DNA of 54,658 nucleotides from Candidatus Saccharibacteria bacterium UBA5145 (GCA_002413865.1 DHXX01000007.1:8449-63106); one strand, 5' to 3'; positions 8,606 through 18,149 are shown, counted from the stretch's first letter. Made by a program: numbers and translations. Notes: generated by a model not told the origin, from the sequence alone.

Positions 8606-9483
8606 ACGAACTACACGAATTAAGCCCAACCCCGCATTCACAAGAAACAGTACTTGACATGCTGCCTTATGACCACGCATTCCTTGAAGCTGAACTTGGA
8701 CGATCGAAAGATTTTGTCACAAATTATGGATTGGACTGTGAAGCCAGCTTGGCCGTCGAAGAAGAACGTCTTATCTGTGTCAAGGCAGTGACTGACGGGG
8801 CAGTGCGACATAGTTTAGGTCTTCAAGAGAAGCAACGCGGTATCTATACCGAACTAGCCGCCGCCGATGAATGTTACATAGCTCTTCTTGACACCAAGAA
8901 AGCAACTGAAGCTGAAGAGGGTGAAAAGCTAGGCGAACTAGCGATCGAACAAGCCGAACAAGACAAACTCAATAAGGAAGCCGCGAAGATAAAGACTGAA
9001 TTAGCGAACTACGCTACCAATACAAAAGGCTACCACCAAAGTTTGCACGAAAAAAATGGTCTTCTTGGTCAAAAGTTTGTTAGTTCTGGCGCCACAATCA
9101 GCCAACTCCAAGCGGAAATTGACGGAATTCGTAGCGATGAATTACCTGCTCTGGAAGCAAGAATCGCTGAGGAATTAGAACACATCATGCAGCTGTACGC
9201 TTCTGTTTTGTCAATTACGGAGAAGATCGGGAATTTACCGGCTCCAGCCGATGATCCCAAAAACCAGATCTTATATCGAGACAGTGGTGATGCGATATAT
9301 TACCAACGGAAAATTGGAACTGACAATACAGCCTTGACCGAACACGAACTATCTCAAACGAATAACTCACCCGCCCCCCGAACCCGCGCGCTCGGTAGTG
9401 CAGCCATCCAGTCAGTTGTCGAAGATCATCATGGAATTCTACAACGCATCAGGGTCAGCTTTAAGCAGCCTAGCAACGCATAG
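8602..9483 (+). CDS. envelope operon protein 4: cytoplasmic coiled-coil protein
   Basis: 293 aa, no membrane segment or signal peptide. Residues ~90-210 are highly charged with heptad-like spacing of Leu/Ile/Ala, interrupted near residue 140, indicating an antiparallel coiled coil. Family unknown. An AAAGGAG lies 7-8 nt upstream and the ATG overlaps the stop of gene 3. As the only fully soluble product of the operon it could be a cytoplasmic scaffold for the membrane proteins, but nothing in the sequence proves this. Confidence 0.75.
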   Translation: MNELHELSPTPHSQETVLDMLPYDHAFLEAELGRSKDFVTNYGLDCEASLAVEEERLICVKAVTDGAVRHSLGLQEKQRGIYTELAAADECYIALLDTKKATEAEEGEKLGELAIEQAEQDKLNKEAAKIKTELANYATNTKGYHQSLHEKNGLLGQKFVSSGATISQLQAEIDGIRSDELPALEARIAEELEHIMQLYASVLSITEKIGNLPAPADDPKNQILYRDSGDAIYYQRKIGTDNTALTEHELSQTNNSPAPRTRALGSAAIQSVVEDHHGILQRIRVSFKQPSNA

Positions 9484-9488
9484 GATTT

Positions 9489-12400
9489 ATGATGGAACAA
9501 AGACTCTCACAACCAATCATTGAACAGGATAAAGAATTGCTGGCTGCGGCAGAACAAGTATCGAATATGACGGCCGAATATTGCTATGGACCCGGCGGCG
9601 TCAGCGAAGTCTTGGCAGGCCACGAAGTCAATGATTTAGTTCGTATCGCTAATGACCCTAACGCCTCCGGTAGTGTTTTCGGATCCATGGCTAAGCACAG
9701 CGTGGTTTATATGCAGCACCTTGTTCGGTGCTTCGAGACGCTGTACCCTAACGAACACGAAGACCAAGCTAAGTACGAAGAACGCATTATTGCCGAAGCG
9801 GCACAGGCAGTCGGGATGGCGGAGCAAGTTGTGATCGCCGAAAAACTATTCGAAAAAGTAGCTACCGAAATCGACGGTCCAGGCGGTTTGTCGGACGCAA
9901 CGTGCGACAACTTGGCGCGTTATAATCCCAACAACCAAAAAATTGTCATAGACCTTACTCATAAGCTCTATGATAAATATATCGTTGACCACAAATCCGG
10001 AAAAAATGCTCAGATTATCCAACACAATGGCGAGGCCTTTAGCCAAGTGGGCGGAGATTTAGCAGTGGACGTCGATGACGATAACGGGGTCACTAAGAAT
10101 ATTAGCCTCGACGAGTATAAAGTAGCGTTGGTTATGAATCATCGAAGCGACCTGAGGGCTATCAAACATCGGAGCGACCTGAGAAAGAAGTTAGGCATGC
10201 GGTCCGACCCCGACTTGGTCGCCAGCTTGCAGGCCGTGGAAGATATCCCGGTGCACGCTTGGCAGCAGCAGCTTGAAGACACCGTTGTTCCGACCCGAGT
10301 TGGCCAATCACTTATTAAAATCGGTCATGGGGCTAAGGTGGCATCAACTCATGCCGTACGGGCTGCTCACGAAACCTCGCAGTACGCTGTGGATAATCAT
10401 AAGAAAGTCGTTTCGACTGCCGCACTAGTCGGTGTCGCCGGCACGTTTGGGCTTAGTGTGATTGAGCCCGCCCGTGCCCAGGCAGCCACCTCCAGCGCCA
10501 ATGTTGCCGCCACAAGCTTATACGCGGCCAATCAAGCCGGTACCTTACCCGAATCGGTTGTCAGTGAAGTCGACGGCGGCCTGGTTGTTTCGGCCAGTCC
10601 AGTTGCCCAACTTACTCCGGTGAACCAGCCATCTCAAGAAGTTAACAGCGGTGGAGTAACCATCGCCGAAGACTCTTCGATGGTACTGCCGGCCAACCCT
10701 CAACCCGTGCACAGTATTCTGCCAATCAAGAACGAAACCGTTCAAGCCGCAGTCACGAATGCCGCCGCTAACGGTAACATCACGGCTGGCGCGCTGGCGC
10801 TGGCGAATACGTATAGCCCGAAACATTCTGAAGTGCCCGCCTCTTTACCGGTGAACTCCACAATTGAAAGTATTAATACTACACTGGCCAACGCGACGGC
10901 TGTCCCCCAAGAAATAGTCGGAGTGGTGCGAAACATGTTGATCGTATCAGAAACGGCCCTAACCGATCCAAGCGTGCTCAACACGATTAGCGCCGACGAG
11001 TGGAATGTGATTAAGGGTGGTCAAGATAGCGCCGCCACCCAGAACGCGATCAGCCAGCTGACCGATAAACACGTCGCTATCTTAAATCAAGCAAATAGCG
11101 GTTTAGATCCTGATATGACGCCCGACCAAAAACAACAACTGGCTGAACTACTCGCCAGTAGTGAGTACTACGCCGCTACTAATCCGGCACCAGCCGTTAA
11201 CCCGGACGCCGCGCCGGTAGCCCCGGCACCAGCCGCTGCCGCTAAGCCAGCCCCTCACGAAAAAAGTCCAAATAGCTCCCCTAAACCAGAAACGTCCAAT
11301 TTGAGCGCCACGACTGAAAAAGCGCTGCAAGCCGTCATCGATCGCGGTGGTAAGTGGAAAAATCGAGGCCTAGCCGTTCGGTTTTTGATGCGAAATGGTT
11401 GGACGCTCACACAAGCTGCCGGCGCTGTCGGTAACCTCATGCAGGAATCTTCAAGAATCGACCCTAATTCGGAGCAGCAAATTACCGATCCATCGCGTGG
11501 CGAGGGTATTGCCCAGTGGAGCAAAAACGCGCGCTGGCAAAGTCTCTTAGATTTTGCGCAAGCCAATCAACTCAATCCACGTAAGCTAGATACACAACTG
11601 AGATTTATATTGCACGAATTACACGGTAGTCAAAAGCACGCCTATAGAGAAATCATGGCCGCTACGACGGTTCACGGTGCGACAATGGCCTTTTCGGTAT
11701 TCTACGAGCGGCCCGGCGATCCACGCAATACGCATCGAGTAGACAACGCCCAACTGGTCTTTGATGCCGTTACCGAGGAAACGAAGAAAATATCGCAACA
11801 AGCTCCGGCGCAAGCTCCTCCCGTAGCTTCGCCAGCCCCAGCGCCAGCGCCAACGACGCCCGATCCGGCAGCCACCCCAGTGACACCTCCGGAAACTTCC
11901 CTCGCGCCGACCGATACTGGCGGCGGCCTAGTTATAGAAGCGCAGCCGAGTCAGCAAACCCCAGATGGTGCCGGGAATGCAGCAGCTCCAATCGACGCGC
12001 CACCGACTGACGCTACGCCAGCACCCCAGCCGCCGGTCGATAGCCCAGCTCCAGAGGCTCCCCCGGTAGTCGCGGCCCCAGCCCCCGATACCGCTCCTGC
12101 TCCCGAAACGACACCGCCGGTCAGCGTCGAAACTCAACGAACGACCGAAATTGCCCGCCTCGAAGCGTCCGGCCAGTTTAACCGGTCGCAGGCTTCGCCC
12201 GACGCCCCGCGCACGCCACTCGAAAAAACCTTTCGGCAACAAGGCGAGCAGAACGGCAAGCTTAGTAACGTTGTAGACTTAGGGCCACAATGGCCTGGCC
12301 GCGAGTTGTCGAAGCCAGCCGCTGAGGCCTTTCATAAACTGAACGACGCGTTTAAGGCGCAATTTGGTCATGATATCGTGCTCAATGACGCCTACCGCAA

Positions 12401-12656
12401 TTACGCCAACCAAGTAGCAACCAAAAAAGACGCCACCGATAAAGGGCGACCACAATTTGCAGCTACCGCCGGTTATTCCAAGCACGGTTGGGGACTAGCG
12501 ATCGATATGGGTGGCGGTATGCAATCTTTCAATAGTAATGAAGCTCAGTGGATGATGGATAACGCCCTCAATTTCGGCTGGAATCACCCGGCTTTTGCCG
12601 CTCCCGACACGACCGCTCCCGAGCCCTGGCACTGGGAATACGTGCTTAGCCAGTAA
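9489..12656 (+). CDS. large envelope peptidoglycan hydrolase: tail-lysozyme-like plus VanY D,D-carboxypeptidase
   Basis: 1055-aa multidomain protein. Residues 1-300 are hydrophilic and probably cytoplasmic. One hydrophobic segment (VVSTAALVGVAGTFGLSVIE, about 305-325) should anchor or export the rest. An Ala/Pro linker leads to a domain at about 620-765 resembling phage-tail lysozyme-like muramidases (VGNLMQESSRIDPN, GIAQWS, RWQSLLDFA). A second Pro/Ala linker (about 765-900) precedes a VanY-type M15 D,D-peptidase domain (about 920-1055) with YSKHGWGLAIDMG and EPWHWEY, the zinc-ligand and catalytic motifs. It closes the five-gene operon and probably remodels its own wall or attacks that of a partner cell. 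An ATG at 9492 is an equally possible start. Confidence 0.85.
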   Translation: MMEQRLSQPIIEQDKELLAAAEQVSNMTAEYCYGPGGVSEVLAGHEVNDLVRIANDPNASGSVFGSMAKHSVVYMQHLVRCFETLYPNEHEDQAKYEERIIAEAAQAVGMAEQVVIAEKLFEKVATEIDGPGGLSDATCDNLARYNPNNQKIVIDLTHKLYDKYIVDHKSGKNAQIIQHNGEAFSQVGGDLAVDVDDDNGVTKNISLDEYKVALVMNHRSDLRAIKHRSDLRKKLGMRSDPDLVASLQAVEDIPVHAWQQQLEDTVVPTRVGQSLIKIGHGAKVASTHAVRAAHETSQYAVDNHKKVVSTAALVGVAGTFGLSVIEPARAQAATSSANVAATSLYAANQAGTLPESVVSEVDGGLVVSASPVAQLTPVNQPSQEVNSGGVTIAEDSSMVLPANPQPVHSILPIKNETVQAAVTNAAANGNITAGALALANTYSPKHSEVPASLPVNSTIESINTTLANATAVPQEIVGVVRNMLIVSETALTDPSVLNTISADEWNVIKGGQDSAATQNAISQLTDKHVAILNQANSGLDPDMTPDQKQQLAELLASSEYYAATNPAPAVNPDAAPVAPAPAAAAKPAPHEKSPNSSPKPETSNLSATTEKALQAVIDRGGKWKNRGLAVRFLMRNGWTLTQAAGAVGNLMQESSRIDPNSEQQITDPSRGEGIAQWSKNARWQSLLDFAQANQLNPRKLDTQLRFILHELHGSQKHAYREIMAATTVHGATMAFSVFYERPGDPRNTHRVDNAQLVFDAVTEETKKISQQAPAQAPPVASPAPAPAPTTPDPAATPVTPPETSLAPTDTGGGLVIEAQPSQQTPDGAGNAAAPIDAPPTDATPAPQPPVDSPAPEAPPVVAAPAPDTAPAPETTPPVSVETQRTTEIARLEASGQFNRSQASPDAPRTPLEKTFRQQGEQNGKLSNVVDLGPQWPGRELSKPAAEAFHKLNDAFKAQFGHDIVLNDAYRNYANQVATKKDATDKGRPQFAATAGYSKHGWGLAIDMGGGMQSFNSNEAQWMMDNALNFGWNHPAFAAPDTTAPEPWHWEYVLSQ

Positions 12657-12676
12657 GTCTGCGCTAAAATTAGAGG

Positions 12677-14179
12677 GTGAATAGCTCGCTCCAGAAAAAA
12701 CTAGACAATTTACCGGTTACACCGGGTGTGTATTTTCACAAGAATGCCAAAGGTGAGATTATTTACGTCGGCAAAGCGGCGGTGCTGCGGAACCGGGTAC
12801 GTCAGTATTTTCAAAAATCGCGCAGCCGCGATCCGAAAACCGAAGCCCTGATACTGGACATCGCCGACGTCGACTGGATGGAAGTCGACAGTGAAATTGA
12901 AGCCCTCTTTTTAGAGGCCGAGATGATTAGGCGCTACATGCCACGCTACAACATTTTGCTGCGCGACGATAAAGCGATGAGCTATATCCGGGTTGATTAC
13001 GACAGTGACTACCCGACGGTTAGCACGACTCGCCGACCACTCGACGATAAAGCCCGCTACTTCGGGCCGTATAACAGCACGGCTTCGGTCCGCCAGGCGC
13101 TCAAATTACTAAGGCGCATTTTCCCTTACGCCACCCGCCAAATCGCCGGCCAGAAGCGAGCCTCGCTGCACTATCACCTAGGGCTCGACCCCGGCCTGGA
13201 AGAGGGCCGCACCAGCCTGGCCGATTACCGGTCCAACCTGCGTAAATTGATGGCGGTGATCGAAGGCAAGCGCCAGTCGATCGAACATGAACTGGAACGC
13301 GACATGCAGCGCGCTGCCAAGCTGAAAGATTTTGAGCTGGCCGCCAAGCTGCGCAACCAGTTCTTCAGTCTGCAAAAACTCAGTCAGCAAGTCATCTTCA
13401 GCGATAAAGAATTTATGGATATCAGCAAAGATCATGCCCTCGGCGAGCTGGTCGATCTGCTCGGTCTCGGTAAATTTCCGCGCCGCATCGAGGGCTATGA
13501 TATCAGCCATATGCAGGGGACCGACGTGGTGGCGAGCATGGTCGTGTTCACGAATGGTGTCAGCGACAAATCGTCATACCGCAAGTTCAAAACCAAGATC
13601 GACCACAATAACGACTTTTATAATATGAACGAGACGTTGAAGCGCCGCTTGAGTGCCAAAAACATCAAGGCGTGGGGTAAGCCCAACCTGGTTTTGATCG
13701 ACGGTGGTAAAGGGCAACTGGACGCCGCCAATAACGCCCGCGACGAACGGGGCTGCCAGCCGCTGGCCTTTATCGGTCTGGCCAAGCGCGAAGAACAGAT
13801 TGTCATTCAAAAAGGCCGATCGAACGTCGAACTAGATTACGAAGTCCTCCATAAATTGGGCGGGTACGCGACCGAAAGCGATGATTTTATCCTCGTCAAC
13901 GTGCCGCACAATACCAACCTTATTAAGCTACTCCAGCGCATCCGCGACGAGTCGCACCGTTTTGCCGTCAGTTACCACAGCGTCCTCAAGAGCAAACGCC
14001 AAGTTGCCTCCTTGCTCGAAGATATTCCCGGCATTGGCCCGGCCACGCGCCGGAAGTTGCTACGGACGTTTGGCTCGGTCCGGGGTGTGAGCTTAGCCGA
14101 ACAGGCCGAAATTGCCGCGGCGATCGGTGCTAGCAAAGCGGTGATTGTTAAAAAATACCTGCCACCACCGGCATCATAA
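12677..14179 (+). CDS. uvrC: UvrABC excinuclease subunit C, short form lacking Fe-S cysteines
   Basis: Incises damaged DNA on both sides of the lesion in nucleotide excision repair. 500 aa against about 600 in model bacteria. Domains: GIY-YIG nuclease (residues 12-95; GVYFHKNAKGEIIYVGKA), UVR motif (about 200-235), RNase H-like endonuclease (about 265-430; GYDISHMQGTDVVASMVVF and LIDGGKGQL carry the acidic residues), and helix-hairpin-helix (about 450-500; IPGIGPATRRKLL). The segment that normally holds the four [4Fe-4S] cysteines reads ASLHYHLGLDPGLEEG (about 161-176) with no cysteine. The GTG start is supported by TAAAAT at 12665-12670, 6 nt upstream: leaderless. Confidence 0.95.
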   Translation: MNSSLQKKLDNLPVTPGVYFHKNAKGEIIYVGKAAVLRNRVRQYFQKSRSRDPKTEALILDIADVDWMEVDSEIEALFLEAEMIRRYMPRYNILLRDDKAMSYIRVDYDSDYPTVSTTRRPLDDKARYFGPYNSTASVRQALKLLRRIFPYATRQIAGQKRASLHYHLGLDPGLEEGRTSLADYRSNLRKLMAVIEGKRQSIEHELERDMQRAAKLKDFELAAKLRNQFFSLQKLSQQVIFSDKEFMDISKDHALGELVDLLGLGKFPRRIEGYDISHMQGTDVVASMVVFTNGVSDKSSYRKFKTKIDHNNDFYNMNETLKRRLSAKNIKAWGKPNLVLIDGGKGQLDAANNARDERGCQPLAFIGLAKREEQIVIQKGRSNVELDYEVLHKLGGYATESDDFILVNVPHNTNLIKLLQRIRDESHRFAVSYHSVLKSKRQVASLLEDIPGIGPATRRKLLRTFGSVRGVSLAEQAEIAAAIGASKAVIVKKYLPPPAS

Positions 14180-14217
14180 AATAGTCTAATAAGTTTTAAA
14201 ATTTATAACGGTATCGT

Positions 14218-14243
14218 TTGACAAGAGTTTATTTTGTTATACT
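14218..14243 (+). promoter_or_regulatory. promoter-like elements before the micro-ORF and pepP
   Basis: TTGACA (14218-14223) and TATACT (14238-14243) are present, though the spacer of 14 nt is short. The -10 ends 12 nt before the micro-ORF start. This is the only promoter-like signal in the 75-nt gap after uvrC. Confidence 0.5.
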
Positions 14244-14255
14244 TGGTATCTAAGT

Positions 14256-14420
14256 ATGCTATCAAACTCATTTCATATCTCCTCTCCGGCCGAAACCGCC
14301 AGCTTAACGGCTGCAACGGTTGCAAAGATTCGTCAGCGTAACACCATTACACCTTCTCACTTTCCAGCCGTTTCGCTCGATAATCTGACGTTTTCACCTC
14401 GAAGGCGAGATATGAAATGA
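14256..14420 (+). CDS. 54-aa micro-protein coupled to the M24 peptidase
   Basis: An open frame of 54 codons (begins MLSNSFHISS, ends RRRDMK). It fills the space between the promoter and the aminopeptidase, and its TGA overlaps the next ATG as ATGA. That coupling and the promoter placement make it likely to be translated. The product is Ser/Thr-rich with a basic C-terminus and no membrane segment; function unknown. It could be a translational leader for the peptidase gene instead of a functional protein. Confidence 0.55.
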   Translation: MLSNSFHISSPAETASLTAATVAKIRQRNTITPSHFPAVSLDNLTFSPRRRDMK

Positions 14421-15652
14421 GTTCGTCACATTTTTCACCAGCTTTTTTTGTTGCCAATCGACAACGGCTGCGCGACCTAGCTAACACGACCGCCCCGATT
14501 GTGATAACGGCCAACGGTTTGTTGCAGCGCGGTGCCGACGGTACCTACGCCTTCGCCCAAGACGCCAATTTTTGGTACCTAACGGGTATCGATGAGCCGG
14601 ATGTTATTTTGGTGATGACGCCGGCCGAAGAGTATTTGATCGTACCGGGGCGGGACGACAACCGAGCCGCTTTCGACGGCACGATTGACGACAATTTACT
14701 GAAGAATCGTTCGGGCATAACGACGATTTTTGACGTCGACGCTGGCTGGCAAAAATTGGCTAAAGCAGTGCAACAGTCGCCCAAAATTGCCACCGTCCGG
14801 GCCGCTCCGAGTTATCTGGAAAATTATGGAATGTACACCAACCCGGCGCGTCGGCGTTTACTCAAGCAACTCAAAGCGATTCAAGCTGACGTCGAGATTA
14901 GTGACATTGGCAAGCAGCTGGTGCGGCTGCGCATGATCAAGCAATCCGCCGAATTACTGGCCATCCAATCGGCGATTGATATTACGATTGCCACCCTGCA
15001 AGAGGTTACGCAACCGGAACTCCTAAGTAAATACGAATACGAGTATCAACTAGAAGCCGATATCAGCCGTGGCTTTCGGGCCCGTGGCGCCAGCGGTCAC
15101 GCCTTCGAACCGATCGTCGCCGGCGGCGTTCGGGCCTGCACCCTGCACAATGTAGCCAACAATAGCGCCTTGGCCGCCAACGAGTTGATCGTTTTGGACG
15201 TCGGCGCCGAAGTCGAACACTACGCCGCCGACATCACCAGGACGGTTAACCCCGGCCTTTCCACGCCGCGTCAATTGGCCGTCTACTCTGCCGTCCAAGA
15301 TGTTCAACACTATGCCGCCGGCTTGCTCAAGCCAGGAGTATTGCTGGCCGAGTACGAGCATCAAATCGAACACTACATGGGCAAAAAGCTGCAAGAACTT
15401 GGCCTGATCAAGGCGATTACGCACGATAGCGTCCGTCATTACTACCCACACGCGACGTCGCACTTTATGGGCTTGAACGTGCACGACGCCGGCGATTATA
15501 GCCAGCCGCTCCAGCCCGGCATGATACTAACGGTTGAGCCGGGTATCTATATCACGGAAGAGGCAATTGGTGTTCGGATCGAAGACGACGCCTTGATCAC
15601 CCCCGATGGCTCGCACCTGCTGAGCGACAAGTTGTCGCGCGCTGCAACCTGA
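14417..15652 (+). CDS. pepP: Xaa-Pro aminopeptidase, M24B family
   Basis: Cleaves the N-terminal residue from peptides with proline in second position, using a dinuclear metal centre. 411 aa: N-terminal creatinase/prolidase-like domain (about 1-165) and C-terminal pita-bread domain (about 170-411). The metal ligands are visible in order: Asp in LIVLDVGAEV (near 258), Asp in YAADITRTV (near 269), His in HATSHFMGLNVHDAG (about 347-361), Glu in TVEPGIYI (about 375), and Glu in VRIEDDALIT (about 389). Translation is probably coupled to the preceding micro-ORF through the ATGA overlap. The symbol is a family-level assignment. Confidence 0.92.
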   Translation: MSSSHFSPAFFVANRQRLRDLANTTAPIVITANGLLQRGADGTYAFAQDANFWYLTGIDEPDVILVMTPAEEYLIVPGRDDNRAAFDGTIDDNLLKNRSGITTIFDVDAGWQKLAKAVQQSPKIATVRAAPSYLENYGMYTNPARRRLLKQLKAIQADVEISDIGKQLVRLRMIKQSAELLAIQSAIDITIATLQEVTQPELLSKYEYEYQLEADISRGFRARGASGHAFEPIVAGGVRACTLHNVANNSALAANELIVLDVGAEVEHYAADITRTVNPGLSTPRQLAVYSAVQDVQHYAAGLLKPGVLLAEYEHQIEHYMGKKLQELGLIKAITHDSVRHYYPHATSHFMGLNVHDAGDYSQPLQPGMILTVEPGIYITEEAIGVRIEDDALITPDGSHLLSDKLSRAAT

Positions 15653-15667
15653 CATACAATGATAGCC

Positions 15668-16042
15668 ATGGATCGTCCCGTACAACGCTTTTTAATTCGC
15701 TGGCTGGTGTGTAGCTTGGGACTTTGGATTGCGGCTGGTTTTTTGAGCTCTAGTATTATGTACGCCAGTACGGGCGCAATTATTGGGGCTGGCCTAGTCT
15801 TGGCCGTCATCAACGTTGTCCTCAAGCCGCTCCTGATTATTTTTTCGTTGCCGGCTATACTTTTCTCGCTTGGTTTATTCATGATCATCATCAACGGTCT
15901 GACGGTGTTTATCGCCAGCAAGCTCTACTATCCGCTGCATATCACCAATTTTTGGGCGGCTGTGTTTGCGGGGATGGTCATTGGTTTGGTAAACTACCTT
16001 GTAACGGCTATTTTAGAAGAAAGACATCATGAGCATATTTAA
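15668..16042 (+). CDS. phage-holin superfamily IV (DUF/PF04020-type) membrane protein
   Basis: 124-aa protein with four predicted membrane helices separated by short loops, the pattern of the small PF04020 family found widely in bacteria. Typical elements are the basic N-terminus and NVVLKPLLIIFSLPAILFSLG in the middle, where the NxxLKP motif is characteristic. The biochemical role is not established despite the holin name. The ATG at 15668 is preferred over 15659 because TACAAT at 15655-15660 ends 7 nt upstream, the leaderless pattern. It overlaps secG by 14 nt, so the two are probably cotranscribed. Confidence 0.8.
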   Translation: MDRPVQRFLIRWLVCSLGLWIAAGFLSSSIMYASTGAIIGAGLVLAVINVVLKPLLIIFSLPAILFSLGLFMIIINGLTVFIASKLYYPLHITNFWAAVFAGMVIGLVNYLVTAILEERHHEHI

Positions 16043-16244
16043 CTATATTACGATCGCAACCGCTTTATTCCTGACATTTTTAATCTTGATTCAGACCCGT
16101 GGCGCTTCGCTCGGGGCCGGTCTCGGCGGGGCCGGTGAAGTCAACACGACTAGGCGCGGAACGGACAAGACAATTTTTCAGATAACTATCGTGACCGCCC
16201 TAGTATTTTCGTTATCGATTATCTTAAGCGTAATTATAAAGTAA
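16029..16244 (+). CDS. secG: preprotein translocase subunit SecG
   Basis: Small auxiliary subunit of the SecYEG channel. 71 aa with two membrane helices (residues 5-23 and about 49-69) and the signature loop LIQTRGASLGAGLGGAGE. The start lies inside the end of the holin-like gene (14-nt overlap), and only 10 nt separate its stop from the solute-binding protein gene. Export machinery and an exported lipoprotein-like substrate binder are thus in one transcription unit. Confidence 0.93.
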   Translation: MSIFNYITIATALFLTFLILIQTRGASLGAGLGGAGEVNTTRRGTDKTIFQITIVTALVFSLSIILSVIIK

Positions 16245-16254
16245 GTTACGATTC

Positions 16255-18036
16255 ATGCGGTTTCGCTCATTTAAGCTGCGCTTTCGTCGGGGCTACCGGC
16301 AACGCCAAAAGCAAGCTCAGGCTATTGGCCAGCACGCCGAGGTCGGCCTCGAGAAGTTGTTTTTCAAGCGCTTTAGTCGTTTGATGGCCGTCCGGCGCTT
16401 CGTGATTAGCTGGCTGTTGCTGGTCGTTTTGCTGATCGGCGGTGTCTTGCTCCAAAATCTCCACCTCGGCAACTATTACCAAAATCTCCAACCCGTACCT
16501 GGTGGCATTTATAACGAAGGCGTGCTCGGTACGTTTTCGACGGCCAACCCCCTGTATGCGACCAGTGACGTCGACAATACGGTGTCGCGGCTGTTATTCA
16601 GCGGACTCTTTAGTTATGATCAACACAACCAACTGACTGGTAGCTTGGCCAAAAATTATCAGGTTGACGACAAGGGCACTACTTATACGGTGCACCTCAA
16701 ACCGCATTTGAAGTGGCACGACGGTCGGCCCGTCACGAGCGCCGACGTCGTCTTTACCTATCAAACGATTCAGAATCCTGACGCCCAATCACCGCTGATG
16801 AGCAGTTGGCAGGGAATTACTGTCAGCGCCCCCGATCCGCAGACAATAATCTTTAAGCTACCAAGCGTGCTGGCTTCTTTCCCCTATAACTTAGTCAATG
16901 GCATCGTGCCCGCCCACCTTCTGGCCAAGCTGCCGCCGACGGATCTACGGTCGGCCGACTTCAATACGGTCCACCCAATCGGTACCGGTCCATTCGTTTG
17001 GCAGGCGGTGCAAGTCAGTGGGGTTGAACATAGTACTGCCCAGCAGCAAATTGTGCTGAGACCGTTCGTTGACTACCAAGGGGGCAAACCAAAACTCCAG
17101 GAATTTATTGTCCACGCCTATGCCGACAAGGCTCAACTCGTCGACGCCTTTAGTTCCGGACAGCTCAATGGCCTGGAAGGCGTGTCGAGCGTACCCGCTA
17201 CCAATCGACTAAGCTCGCCGATAGTCCACAACCCGCTTTTAACCGCTGGTACCTATGTATTCTTTAAGACCACCAGTCCCCCATTGACAGACGTAGCGGT
17301 GCGTCAGGCCCTAGTCAAAGCGGCCGATCCGGCTGTCATTATAAGTCATCTTAGCTACCCGACCCGGGCGGTGCGCGAACCACTATTGCGGCGACAATTG
17401 GCTTACGATCCAGCCTACGAGCAGGCCGGCCACGATAGCCAAGCGGCCGCTGCTCAACTTGAAGCCGCCGGCTGGAAAGTCGGTAAAAACGGTATGCGCT
17501 TTAAAGATGGCAAGCCCTTGACGTTTAGCATGGTGGCTACCGATACGCCCGAATATCGCACCGTGACAGCCGAGCTCCAAAAACAGTGGCGGCAGGTCGG
17601 TGTGGCCGTGTCGGTTCGTTTGTTGACCGGCCAAGATTTTCAAATTGCCCTGACCTACCACGATTATGATGCCGTGCTCTATGGAATCTCGCTGGGGGTC
17701 GACCCAGACGTGTTCGTTTACTGGGACAGCTCGCAGGCCGATATCCGCTCGGCCAATCGCCTCAACCTGTCGGAGTATAAGAATGCCACGGCTGACGCCT
17801 CTCTCGAGGCCGGTCGCACTAGGCTCGACCCCAACTTGCGCGCCATTAAGTACAAACCGTTTTTGCAAGCCTGGCAGCAGGATGCTCCGGCCCTTGGCTT
17901 GTACCAGCCGCGGGTTTTATATCTGACGAACGGCGAAGTTGCCGGATTATCGGACGCGACGCTAAACACGGCGACCGATCGTCTCAATAACGTCCAAAAT
18001 TGGCAAATCCGCGAAGCCAGAGTCACCAACAACTGA
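16255..18036 (+). CDS. membrane-anchored family-5 (peptide-type) solute-binding protein
   Basis: 593-aa SBP_bac_5 protein, the extracytoplasmic receptor of a dipeptide/oligopeptide ABC importer. Residues 1-42 are basic and cytoplasmic. An uncleaved-looking membrane helix follows (about 46-66), with no lipobox, so it appears tethered by a transmembrane helix. The binding fold begins near residue 80 (NPLYATSDVDNTVSRLLFSG) and includes LKWHDGRPVTSADVVFTYQ near 160. No permease or ATPase genes are adjacent, so it either pairs with transporter genes elsewhere or has a stand-alone role. It is the last gene of the secG unit. Confidence 0.88.
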   Translation: MRFRSFKLRFRRGYRQRQKQAQAIGQHAEVGLEKLFFKRFSRLMAVRRFVISWLLLVVLLIGGVLLQNLHLGNYYQNLQPVPGGIYNEGVLGTFSTANPLYATSDVDNTVSRLLFSGLFSYDQHNQLTGSLAKNYQVDDKGTTYTVHLKPHLKWHDGRPVTSADVVFTYQTIQNPDAQSPLMSSWQGITVSAPDPQTIIFKLPSVLASFPYNLVNGIVPAHLLAKLPPTDLRSADFNTVHPIGTGPFVWQAVQVSGVEHSTAQQQIVLRPFVDYQGGKPKLQEFIVHAYADKAQLVDAFSSGQLNGLEGVSSVPATNRLSSPIVHNPLLTAGTYVFFKTTSPPLTDVAVRQALVKAADPAVIISHLSYPTRAVREPLLRRQLAYDPAYEQAGHDSQAAAAQLEAAGWKVGKNGMRFKDGKPLTFSMVATDTPEYRTVTAELQKQWRQVGVAVSVRLLTGQDFQIALTYHDYDAVLYGISLGVDPDVFVYWDSSQADIRSANRLNLSEYKNATADASLEAGRTRLDPNLRAIKYKPFLQAWQQDAPALGLYQPRVLYLTNGEVAGLSDATLNTATDRLNNVQNWQIREARVTNN

Positions 18037-18063
18037 GCAAAGTTGGCAGATAGGGATTGGTAG

Positions 18064-18149
18064 ATGGTAGTTGGGGTTTGCTCGGTAGCTCAAGCGCGCA
18101 AGCGCGCAAGCGCTTGCCCGTCTACTATCTACTATTTCCCAACTACCAT
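18064..18149. repeat. inverted repeat, possible bidirectional terminator
   Basis: ATGGTAGTTGGG (18064-18075) and CCCAACTACCAT (18138-18149) are perfect 12-nt inverted arms. Between them lie GCGCAA-type direct repeats and the nested pair CAAGCG/CGCTTG (18091-18096/18111-18116). There is no T-tract, so classical termination is unlikely; a REP-like palindromic repeat fits better. Confidence 0.6.
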
